NCBI GenBank assembly: GCA_044220535.1
Contig: JBGAQU010000003.1
Span: forward strand, 1 to 64,000
Direction of reading: 5' to 3'
DNA length: 64,000 bases
Source: JBDHTS01 sp044220535
GTDB taxonomy: Bacteria > Pseudomonadota > Alphaproteobacteria > Micavibrionales > Micavibrionaceae
This document shows positions 32,767-39,756 of the stretch, one piece after another. Within the stretch, counting starts at the first letter, position 1; each line of letters starts with the position of its first letter. Position numbers and translations under genes: made by a program. The notes under the pieces are model-generated. The model was not told the origin of the DNA. It searched no databases and was given only the letters and a program-made list of their open reading frames with translations.

Positions 32767-34644
32767 ATGCACAGCCATACGCATACCCGTAGAGCCAGAG
32801 GCGGCCTTTTGATTTGCGCCCTGGTGATCATGGAAATAGGCGCAATGACCGGCAGCAGGGCAATGGCCCTCCCCGTGTCAGACGGCTCCGCTATAGCCCC
32901 GCCCGTTCCGAAAGCCAAACCTGCCATGCCCGCCATGAAGGTCATGTCGGATGATTCCGTGCTGCTGTACCGCAAGATTTTCATGTACCAGGCGGCGGGC
33001 GATATCAAGACCGCCGACGCCATCCTGAAGAAGCTGACCGATACCCGCCTGCGCGGCGCGGTGCTGTTCCAGCGCTATATCCACCCGACCGCCTATCGTC
33101 CGAAATTCGAGGAGCTGAAGGACTGGCTGGCGAAATATAACGACCAGCCGGGGGCCGACCGCATCTTCCGCATGGCGCAGAACCGCGCCCCGAAAAACTT
33201 CAAGGGCACCCTGCCCCAGGCCGCCCATACCGTCTGGACACCCGGCCTGATGGCGGCCCTGTCCGACCAGGGCAAGATCTACACGCCGTCGAAAGACCGC
33301 TCTACCGAACAGACCGCCGCGATCCAGGCGCTGAAGAAAACAATCCGCACCAATATCCGCTCCGGCAATCCCGAGCCCGCGCTGGCCGCGCTTGAAAAAG
33401 ATGAAGCCGTCAAATGGATGGACAATGCCGAATACGACCAGCTGCGCGGTGAAATCGCGAAGGGCTTCCTCGACGCGGGCAAATTGTCCAAGGCGAAAAG
33501 CCTGGCCGCCGCCAGCGTGAAACGCTCTGGCGCCGACGCGCCGGATGCCGGATGGATCGGCGGGCTGGTGGCATGGCGCCAGAAGGATTACAAATCCGCC
33601 GCGAAACTGTTCGAATACGCCGCCGTCTCGCCCTACAGCTCCAAATGGATGGCCTCCGCTGGCGCTTACTGGGCATCGCGCGCCGCCATGCGGAACGGTG
33701 ACGCGGCGAAGGTGCGCCCGCTGCTGGAACGCGCCGCCGAACACCCGCGCACCTTCTACGGCATGCTGGCGACCCGTGCGCTGGGCTGGGATTTTGATTT
33801 CGACTGGTCCGTGCCTGCCTATGACCCGACGCATAAGGCCTTGCTGTCCCCTATTCCCGCCTTCCAGCGCGCCGATGCGCTTGTCTCCATCGGCCAGTAT
33901 TCGCTGGCGGAGGCAGAGCTTCGCGCCATCGATCCCGGCCAGGATAAAAACCTGCAGGTCGCGCTGATGGCCTATGCCAGCCATGCGGGCCTGCCCGGCC
34001 TCGCCATGCGCCTTGCTGAAAACTACACGCGCCCCGAAGGCGGCCTTTACGACGCCGCGCTCTATCCTTTATCCCCCTGGAAGCCGTCAGGCGGTTATCG
34101 CGTGGATGAGGCGCTGGTCGATGCATTAATCCGCCAGGAATCGCGTTTCAACCCCAATGCGCAGAGCAACAGCGGCGCGTCCGGCCTCATGCAGTTGATG
34201 CCCGCCACCGCCAGCTATGTGTCCGGCGCGGCCTATGAAGCCGACCTTGCAGGCCGCCACGCGCTGAAAGACCCGCAGACCAATGTCGATATCGGGCAAC
34301 GTTACGTCGAGAATTTGCTGGGCGCGGATCCGGTCAATGCCGAACTGATGTCCCTGCTGATCGCCTATAACGCAGGCCCCGGCTCCCTCGCCAAATGGAA
34401 GCAGCAATATGCTGACACATTAAACGACCCGCTGCTGTTCATCGAAACCATCCCGCTGCCTGAAACCCGCGGCTATGTCGAACGCGTGATGGCCAATTAC
34501 TGGATCTACCGCATCCGCCTCGGCCACCCGCCCGCATCCCTCGACGAAGTCGCCGAAGGCCGCTGGGCCTTCTACAACAAACCCGACCCGATCCGCAGGA
34601 CGGAACGCGCGCGGTTGCTGTATACGCTGCTGGCGGGCAACTGA
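32767..34644 (+). CDS. slt: Soluble lytic murein transglycosylase
   Basis: The 625-residue protein has a signal peptide (about residues 1-37), a long helical superhelix (about 50-430) and the SLT catalytic domain (about 450-600). The catalytic Glu is in DALIRQESRFNPNAQS, followed by GASGLMQLMPATA and LLIAYNAGPGSLAKW. It cleaves the glycan strand of peptidoglycan in the periplasm, giving 1,6-anhydro ends. The layout is that of Slt70. Its last codons (TLLAGN-stop) reappear as a diverged copy at 35783, beyond the next gene. Confidence 0.95.
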   Translation: MHSHTHTRRARGGLLICALVIMEIGAMTGSRAMALPVSDGSAIAPPVPKAKPAMPAMKVMSDDSVLLYRKIFMYQAAGDIKTADAILKKLTDTRLRGAVLFQRYIHPTAYRPKFEELKDWLAKYNDQPGADRIFRMAQNRAPKNFKGTLPQAAHTVWTPGLMAALSDQGKIYTPSKDRSTEQTAAIQALKKTIRTNIRSGNPEPALAALEKDEAVKWMDNAEYDQLRGEIAKGFLDAGKLSKAKSLAAASVKRSGADAPDAGWIGGLVAWRQKDYKSAAKLFEYAAVSPYSSKWMASAGAYWASRAAMRNGDAAKVRPLLERAAEHPRTFYGMLATRALGWDFDFDWSVPAYDPTHKALLSPIPAFQRADALVSIGQYSLAEAELRAIDPGQDKNLQVALMAYASHAGLPGLAMRLAENYTRPEGGLYDAALYPLSPWKPSGGYRVDEALVDALIRQESRFNPNAQSNSGASGLMQLMPATASYVSGAAYEADLAGRHALKDPQTNVDIGQRYVENLLGADPVNAELMSLLIAYNAGPGSLAKWKQQYADTLNDPLLFIETIPLPETRGYVERVMANYWIYRIRLGHPPASLDEVAEGRWAFYNKPDPIRRTERARLLYTLLAGN

Positions 34645-34727
34645 TTTCTCTTATTCATTCTCTTAGACTGATCGAAACCAAGGACAAGGGACTTGGCATT
34701 CCGGGATTTTCATGCCTGAAAATTTTC

Positions 34728-35708
34728 TTAAAGCGTTTTCGACATAAACTGACGGAACGGCTGTTGAAACTTTTCTGCTTTTAGCAAATCTTGCCGCTCC
34801 GTGTCTGCGGCATCGGCATAAGCCCGTAATGCTTTAACGTCATGCTCCCGCGCATAACCTTCCACTGCGCCGATAAGAGCGCCGAAAACTTTTTTATCAC
34901 TGGCCTCCAGATTGAACATATGACACAGGTTTCGTTGTACACGGTCAGCCTGCGTACCGACCTCAATTTCAGCATGCGCAAAACCTTTGACGACGCCGTT
35001 CTCTTTGGCAAGAATGATCGCTTCGCCGGGCGTGGCGATCGCTTTATCAAAAGCCGCCCTGTCCATTGTGTGCAGGCCCGTATCGTCAAAATATCCCCTT
35101 ATCGGAATGGCAGATTTTTTTGCGGATGCCGCCATCTGTTCAATGGCGGGCCAGTCAGCTGCGCTGGCAAAGGCAAGCTGTAAATTTGAAGGAAGTTTTT
35201 TTTCTGCGGGCGTCCTGTCCAGTATTTTATCGTATGCCCTGTCGACTACTTTATAACCGATATCTTCGTACATTCCGCGAGCTGGATTGTTTATCATCAC
35301 ATCCAGAGCTGAATCGACAAAACCTTCTGCTTTCATCCGGGTTTCGTATTCATTCATAAGGGCAGCGCCAATGCCCTTCCCCCTGAATTCCTTATTAACC
35401 GAGAATTGCTCTATCTGGGGGAGGGGCCGCGTTGTCCCGTCTTCATTGGCAAAAAAACCGGATGCCTTGTGGCAAAGAATGCCCGCCATTTTACCATCGA
35501 CTTCTGCGATAATGATTCCTGAACCTTTTTCATCGGCCAGATAGCTATCATACCGTTCACGACTGAAATAATCTTCTGATTTGAACTCTTTTATAAATTC
35601 ATCAGCGCCCGTGGATATGTCGGAATAGAACCTTTGGGGTTCCGCATAAAGGAAGGCTACCTGTTCATAGTCAGCTGGCGTTGCATTTCGGAGTGACATT
35701 TTCATCAT
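34728..35708 (-). CDS. GNAT-family N-acetyltransferase
   Basis: From ATG 35708 (TTG at 35723 and ATG at 35699 are alternatives) the protein has about 326 residues. The N-terminal half is a GNAT domain with the acetyl-CoA motif in IEQFSVNKEFRGKGIGAALMNEYE and the following NPARGMYEDIGYKVVDRAYDK. The C-terminal half (about 175-326) looks like a second, degenerate GNAT-like domain (EAIILAKENGVVKGFAHAEIE). The substrate is unknown. GC content is lower than its neighbours. It is transcribed against slt, and a copy of the slt 3' tail lies just upstream of its promoter, which suggests insertion beside slt. Confidence 0.82.
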   Translation of the reverse strand: MMKMSLRNATPADYEQVAFLYAEPQRFYSDISTGADEFIKEFKSEDYFSRERYDSYLADEKGSGIIIAEVDGKMAGILCHKASGFFANEDGTTRPLPQIEQFSVNKEFRGKGIGAALMNEYETRMKAEGFVDSALDVMINNPARGMYEDIGYKVVDRAYDKILDRTPAEKKLPSNLQLAFASAADWPAIEQMAASAKKSAIPIRGYFDDTGLHTMDRAAFDKAIATPGEAIILAKENGVVKGFAHAEIEVGTQADRVQRNLCHMFNLEASDKKVFGALIGAVEGYAREHDVKALRAYADAADTERQDLLKAEKFQQPFRQFMSKTL

Positions 35709-35728
35709 CTTATTAGAAATCAATTTTA

Positions 35729-35743
35729 TTAAGATTTTATTAA
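35729..35743. promoter_or_regulatory. TTAA-N7-TTAA box (CtrA-type consensus)
   Basis: TTAAGATTTTATTAA lies 21 bases upstream of the acetyltransferase ATG. It fits the CtrA full-site consensus, but the stretch is AT-rich, so chance occurrence is possible. Confidence 0.25.
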
Positions 35744-35782
35744 AACAATCAGATCTTTTTTTGGGGAATCGAGTTTCAGATT

Positions 35783-35812
35783 TATACGCTGCTGGCCGGG
35801 AATTGATCTTTT
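35783..35812 (+). pseudogene. Remnant copy of the slt 3' end
   Basis: tatacgctgctggccgggaa followed by ttgat repeats the end of slt (34621-34650). It encodes the same residues YTLLAGN-stop with three synonymous third-position changes (gcg/gcc, ggc/ggg, aac/aat). This is what a diverged coding copy would look like. Confidence 0.6.
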
Positions 35813-35822
35813 AATCTTAATT

Positions 35823-35848
35823 GTCATCCCCGCCTTCACCGGGACGAC
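35823..35848. repeat. Degenerate single REP hairpin
   Basis: gtcatccccgccttcaccgg followed by gacgac is a decayed single copy of the REP core. Confidence 0.6.
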
Positions 35849-35865
35849 AAAGTGATCTTAAAACC

Positions 35866-36075
35866 ATGAAAAATATCTTCGCCGAACTCCGCGCCCTGCC
35901 TCACAAAGCCGATGGCGATCTCTACGCACTGGACGGACAAGCATCAACCATGCTTTGGCGCTCGACCTCCGGCCGAAATCGCTGCGGCATAAAAATCTTT
36001 ATCAGTCCTCTTGAAATCACCGAGCCGGACACTATTTCAAGTGTATTGAAGCGGGCCGGGCCCCTCTGGCGTTAG
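35866..36075 (+). CDS. Short hypothetical protein, doubtful
   Basis: A 69-residue frame from ATG 35866 (MKNIFAELRALPHKADGDLY...). The first half looks like a normal protein start; the second half is polar without known motif. There is no clear ribosome binding site. It might be a real small gene or the start of a decayed one. No homologous family is recognised. Confidence 0.35.
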   Translation: MKNIFAELRALPHKADGDLYALDGQASTMLWRSTSGRNRCGIKIFISPLEITEPDTISSVLKRAGPLWR

Positions 36076-36111
36076 ATGCTTACTGATTTTCTAGCGTGAT
36101 GTCGGACCGCA

Positions 36112-36174
36112 TCGGGAGATTTTCCCGGTGTTGGTTTTGCATGGCCCCTTGCCACTGACACCGGAAATCTCCTG
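36112..36174 (+). other. Long imperfect hairpin before the DUF465 gene
   Basis: GGGAGATTTTCCCGGTGT (36114-36131) pairs with ACACCGGAAATCTCC (36158-36172) across a 26-base loop. It ends 30 bases before the ATG at 36203. It could be a 5' leader structure or an attenuator; there is no T-run, so it is not a plain terminator. Confidence 0.45.
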
Positions 36175-36202
36175 AAAACGTCAACAGTTGAAGGAGAAAA
36201 CC

Positions 36203-36424
36203 ATGTCAGCCAGACTTTTCCAGTCGCTTTTATACAAATCCGCACAGCTTGATGAAACGATAGAGCGGGAGCATAAACGCCCTCTGCCCGACCGTTTCCG
36301 CCTGCTCAGGCTTAAAAAACTGCGCCTTGCGATCAAGGACAGGCTGCAGCGCCTGATCCTGGACCGCCAGTCCGCGCGGCTGGTGCCCGTGCGCGTCCGT
36401 TCCCGCCATTTCAAGATTGTTTAA
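36203..36424 (+). CDS. DUF465 (YdcH-like) small protein
   Basis: From ATG 36203, with AAGGAG eight bases upstream, the product has 73 residues. It has a helical-hairpin pattern: RLFQSLLYKSAQLDETIEREHKRPLPD and then FRLLRLKKLRLAIKDRLQRL. This matches DUF465, small cytoplasmic proteins of unknown function common in proteobacteria. The C-terminal basic tail is unusual. The next gene begins 11 bases after the stop, so the two are co-transcribed. Confidence 0.75.
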   Translation: MSARLFQSLLYKSAQLDETIEREHKRPLPDRFRLLRLKKLRLAIKDRLQRLILDRQSARLVPVRVRSRHFKIV

Positions 36425-36434
36425 GGAGACGACC

Positions 36435-36743
36435 ATGCCCTTACTCACCTCCCCCATAGACGGATCACCCATGCGGCAGATCAACCGCTACGGCATCGAA
36501 ATCGACGTCTGCCCGTCCTCGGGCGGCATATGGCTCGACCGCGGCGAGCTGGAAAAGCTGATGACGCTCCTGAAAGAGGAGTCGTCCTATGATCCACTGC
36601 CCATGCCGCCCCGTAAAAGGGACGAACGGCTTGGCCGCTATGATGACGATGATGACGACGACAGGCGTGGTTATGGCGGATATCGCGGCGGCTATAAGAA
36701 GAAAGGAAAGATGTCAAAGATCATGGATATCTTCGATTTTTGA
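36435..36743 (+). CDS. TFIIB-type zinc-ribbon-like protein with degenerate metal site
   Basis: The 102-residue protein starts at ATG 36435 with TAAGGAGA upstream. Its N-terminus (MPLLTSPIDGSPMRQINRYGIEIDVCPSSGGIWLDRGELEKL) is the zf-TFIIB-type family signature, which normally has two CPxC pairs. Here only one Cys remains, so it cannot form the usual zinc ribbon. The C-terminal half has an Asp-run (about residues 68-75) and a Gly/Tyr/Arg-rich stretch ending in KKKGKMSKIMDIFDF. Family members occur near stress genes such as htpX; the present one precedes htpX. Function unknown. Confidence 0.8.
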   Translation: MPLLTSPIDGSPMRQINRYGIEIDVCPSSGGIWLDRGELEKLMTLLKEESSYDPLPMPPRKRDERLGRYDDDDDDDRRGYGGYRGGYKKKGKMSKIMDIFDF

Positions 36744-36769
36744 AAACGCGTGCCTTTCGCAACCTCATT

Positions 36770-36837
36770 GTCATCCCGGCGCAAGCCGGGACCGGGTGAT
36801 CATTGCCCAACCCGGTCCCGGCGTGCGCCGGGATGTC
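36770..36837. repeat. Short REP-pair element (68 bp)
   Basis: REP arms (here gcgcaagcc / ggcgtgcgcc variants with a compensated stem) flank gaccgggtgatcattgccca. The paired changes in both arms keep the hairpin, which suggests selection for or copying of the folded form. Lies between the zinc-ribbon gene and htpX. Confidence 0.9.
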
Positions 36838-36863
36838 AAATAAACACAAAGAGGAATGTAAAA

Positions 36864-37715
36864 ATGAACATCATGAAGACAGCCATCCTTCTCGCAGGCC
36901 TGACCGCCCTGTTCGGCTGGGCCGGATGGGCGATTGGCGGGCAATCCGGGATGATGATCGCCTTTGCCGTCGCAGCGGCGATGAATGTCGGGTCCTACTG
37001 GTTCTCCGACAAGGTCGTGCTGAAAATGTACGGCGCGCAGCCGGTCGATCACGGCCCGCTTTACCAGATGGTCGAAGGCCTGGCCGCGCGCGCGAACCTG
37101 CCGATGCCGCGTGTCTACATCATCGACAATCCACAGCCCAATGCCTTCGCCACCGGGCGCAATCCCGCCAACGCCGCCGTCGCGGTCAATACCGGCCTGA
37201 TGCATATCCTGAACGAGCGGGAGCTTGCGGGCGTGGTCGCGCATGAACTCGCGCATATCAAAAACCGCGACACGCTGACCATGACCGTGACGGCCACCGT
37301 CGCGGGCGCGCTATCCATGCTGGCGAATTTCGGCATGCTGTTCGCGGGCGGCCATAACCAGAACGGCGAACGCCAGGGTGCGAACCCCGTCGTTGCCATG
37401 GCCATCATGATCCTCGCCCCCATCGCCGCCATGCTGGTGCAGATGGCGATTTCCCGCACGCGGGAATATAGCGCGGACAAATTAGGTGCAGCCATCTGCG
37501 GCGACCCCATGGCCCTGGCCTCCGCCCTGCGCAAGCTGGACATGACCGCACACCGAGTCAATAACCCGGTAGCCGAAGAAAATCCGGCTACCGCCCATAT
37601 GTTCATCATCAACCCCCTGCATGCAGGCGGCATGGACAACCTGTTCTCCACCCACCCTAAAACTGAAAACCGCATTGCCGCGCTAGAGGCGTTAAGGGCG
37701 GGGCCGTGGGGCTAG
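36864..37715 (+). CDS. htpX: Membrane zinc protease HtpX
   Basis: From ATG 36864 the protein has 283 residues, typical of HtpX. The upstream open frame to 36750 is encoded by the REP element and is not part of the protein. Two N-terminal membrane helices are followed by the zinc motif in [16 protein letters not shown] (HELAH) and the third ligand Glu in [13 protein letters not shown]. It degrades misfolded inner-membrane proteins, working alongside FtsH. Two more hydrophobic segments lie near residues 150-200. Convergent with the metallopeptidase gene. Confidence 0.95.
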   Translation: MNIMKTAILLAGLTALFGWAGWAIGGQSGMMIAFAVAAAMNVGSYWFSDKVVLKMYGAQPVDHGPLYQMVEGLAARANLPMPRVYIIDNPQPNAFATGRNPANAAVAVNTGLMHILNERELAGVVAHELAHIKNRDTLTMTVTATVAGALSMLANFGMLFAGGHNQNGERQGANPVVAMAIMILAPIAAMLVQMAISRTREYSADKLGAAICGDPMALASALRKLDMTAHRVNNPVAEENPATAHMFIINPLHAGGMDNLFSTHPKTENRIAALEALRAGPWG

Positions 37716-37738
37716 AAATATTTTAAACCCGAAAATTT

Positions 37739-39244
37739 TTATAAAGAAAATGTCACAAGCCGGGCATTCTGTTCGGATACAATCCCGTAGACTGGTCTTT
37801 CTCTGCTGCTCAAGTTGTTCTGTACATATGCAATGTCGTCATCCGTTAAATAGGATTGTCTATTTAAATAGGAATGTCCGTCGATTACGGCGATTTGCTT
37901 TAAAAATGCAGGCTGGCTGTAAGGACTGGATGCGATCAATTCCGGTAATGTTTCAATTATTTCAGCAGAAGGTTGATATAGACAAACCCATTTTTCCTCA
38001 TAAGGTTTAAGATAATTTGGCTCTGAGAAAATACCAAAAACAATTGAAGCCAGATCTTTTTGCGCATCATCTTCATTGCAGCCTTGTTCTGCAACGTAAG
38101 CTTCATATTCTTCAATAAGGTTTAAACCATAATCTGAATTCCAGAAGGAAGTCAAAACTCCACAACGATTTAAAACATAGGCACACATACCCTCAAAGGC
38201 ATAAGCATCTGCTTCCATCACAAGAGTTAGAACAAGTCTATCAACACTATTTTTATAAGTATCTTGATAAAGATGTCCAAACATATGCATTTGCCAAAAA
38301 TGTCTTAATTCATGCGCCAATGAAACGCATTGATCGCCTATATTGTCCTCCGTTGCATTGATTAAATAGATATCAAGGCCACTTATCTGTGCGGCGCAAC
38401 CATTCTCACTATCCCTATGCATTAAGTGAACGCGAATACCTTCTTTTTCGGCGAGATCCAAAAGCGATTTAGCTTCAGGGCATAACGAGAGTGTTTGTTT
38501 TATTTTATCCAGAAGAGGCGCGTCCGGTTTTTCTTCCAGCATTGACGCTGAATTAAATTTATCTGTCAGAAAGGAAAATCCCTCGTTTAAGTATGGATAG
38601 CGTAAGGGAGAAAGCGCTTTATAAAGATCGTCACAGTCTTTCTCTTCAAGTTTTTTGCTTAAAAAACCAGCCTCTTCGTCGTTCATGAAAATCATGGCCG
38701 CTTTTAATTCAGCATGCTTATCCGCCTTGAACCGATTGAGACTGTCGACTGTCTCTTGCAAATATTGAATGAAATAGGGCGGGCGCGGCTGACAATATTC
38801 CAGTTCAAGCCACGCTTTATGTGCTTTCTCGAATGCATCGCGCCGATCAATCTGGGCCTGCCGATAGACGCCGTTATCCTTGGGCAGACAATTCCAGGCC
38901 AGCAACTTCAGGCACTGGGTTACGTCTGGCCATGACGATCCGTCCCTGATCGTTCTGATGTCGGCACCACTGGCGATGGGCCGGGCGCGTAAGGACGGCA
39001 TCCATGACTGAACGACCGGCGGCCAGAATATCTGCAAAAGATCGTTACGCTCTTCGTCGGTAAGAAAATTGTATTCCGGGTTGCCGGAAGGGCTGCGGAA
39101 GGGATAGGCCTCATAATCCGGCAGATAGGTTTCATTATGAACAGCGCGAGCCTGTTTATACTCACCTTGCACTTCGGCCAGCTTGGCCTCCACGGCAGAT
39201 AGAAGGCTGTCGACATTATACGGCTTGTACTTTTGCTCCGTCAT
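37739..39244 (-). CDS. DUF6782-like putative metallopeptidase
   Basis: The 501-residue protein contains CVSLAHELRHFWQMHMFGH, a HExxH-type zinc motif (HELRH), and downstream LTLVMEADAYAFEGMCAYVL, whose Glu could be the third ligand. This arrangement fits the DUF6782 putative metallopeptidases as I know them. There is no signal peptide. The N-terminal 200 residues are helical and unrecognised. GC content is clearly lower than the surrounding genes, so it may be acquired. The gene stands alone; 164 bases of AT-rich DNA separate it from the next. Confidence 0.7.
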   Translation of the reverse strand: MTEQKYKPYNVDSLLSAVEAKLAEVQGEYKQARAVHNETYLPDYEAYPFRSPSGNPEYNFLTDEERNDLLQIFWPPVVQSWMPSLRARPIASGADIRTIRDGSSWPDVTQCLKLLAWNCLPKDNGVYRQAQIDRRDAFEKAHKAWLELEYCQPRPPYFIQYLQETVDSLNRFKADKHAELKAAMIFMNDEEAGFLSKKLEEKDCDDLYKALSPLRYPYLNEGFSFLTDKFNSASMLEEKPDAPLLDKIKQTLSLCPEAKSLLDLAEKEGIRVHLMHRDSENGCAAQISGLDIYLINATEDNIGDQCVSLAHELRHFWQMHMFGHLYQDTYKNSVDRLVLTLVMEADAYAFEGMCAYVLNRCGVLTSFWNSDYGLNLIEEYEAYVAEQGCNEDDAQKDLASIVFGIFSEPNYLKPYEEKWVCLYQPSAEIIETLPELIASSPYSQPAFLKQIAVIDGHSYLNRQSYLTDDDIAYVQNNLSSRERPVYGIVSEQNARLVTFSL

Positions 39245-39347
39245 GGGCTATCTTTATCGGCTAAATTGTTATGTAATATAACGACTTTATGTGATTAATG
39301 CAAATATTAATAATCACTTGCCCCATAAAATTAATAAATATGTAAAT

Positions 39348-39376
39348 TTGACAAAGGCTAGTCAATATGCTATTTT
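39348..39376 (+). promoter_or_regulatory. Strong sigma70-type promoter
   Basis: TTGACA (39348-39353), a 17-base spacer and TATTTT (39371-39376). Transcription would start near 39383, some 26 bases before the small ORF at 39409. Confidence 0.65.
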
Positions 39377-39408
39377 CATTTTCGATAACACAACCAAAAG
39401 GAAACAAA

Positions 39409-39609
39409 ATGTCTGATCAAGCAAACTTGGCCCGCCGGCTTTCTGAACGAGTGACGGACGGGCAATACGCCCGTGATATCGGTTATGGCGTTTTTGAGCC
39501 GACTGTATATGTGGAACCACCATCTATCCGCGATGAGCCAACATGGCCCAAAGCACCGGTGACTTCGGCCAATACCAAGGCTACTAAGCCATCCGCCCCC
39601 CAACCTTGA
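39409..39609 (+). CDS. Small Pro-rich hypothetical protein in a self-contained unit
   Basis: The 66-residue product starts at ATG 39409 after an AAAAGGAAAC site. It opens MSDQANLARRLSERVTDG, then becomes rich in Pro, Thr and Lys. There is no membrane segment. It has its own strong promoter and a strong terminator, so it is a deliberate single-gene transcript. The family is unknown. It is flanked by the metallopeptidase (divergent) and alaS. Confidence 0.65.
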   Translation: MSDQANLARRLSERVTDGQYARDIGYGVFEPTVYVEPPSIRDEPTWPKAPVTSANTKATKPSAPQP

Positions 39610-39624
39610 TAATCCCTTAAAAAG

Positions 39625-39669
39625 CCAGCGATCCGTGCTTTGGTTAAAGCCTGGATCGCTGGTTTTTTT
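39625..39669 (+). terminator. Rho-independent terminator with nested hairpin
   Basis: CCAGCGATCC (39625-39634) pairs perfectly with GGATCGCTGG (39653-39662). The loop itself contains GCTTT-GGTT-AAAGC, and seven Ts follow. It ends the small gene at 39409. Confidence 0.9.
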
Positions 39670-39756
39670 ATTACCGGCCCAACCCATTTCCAAAGATGAC
39701 AAATACCTGTTTTCCATGCTTAATAAGGGCGAACCTTTAAGCGAGCATGCGAACCC

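Noticed and set aside
36750..36863. N-terminal extension of HtpX
   Set aside because: These codons come from the REP element; the normal HtpX start with its first helix is at 36864.
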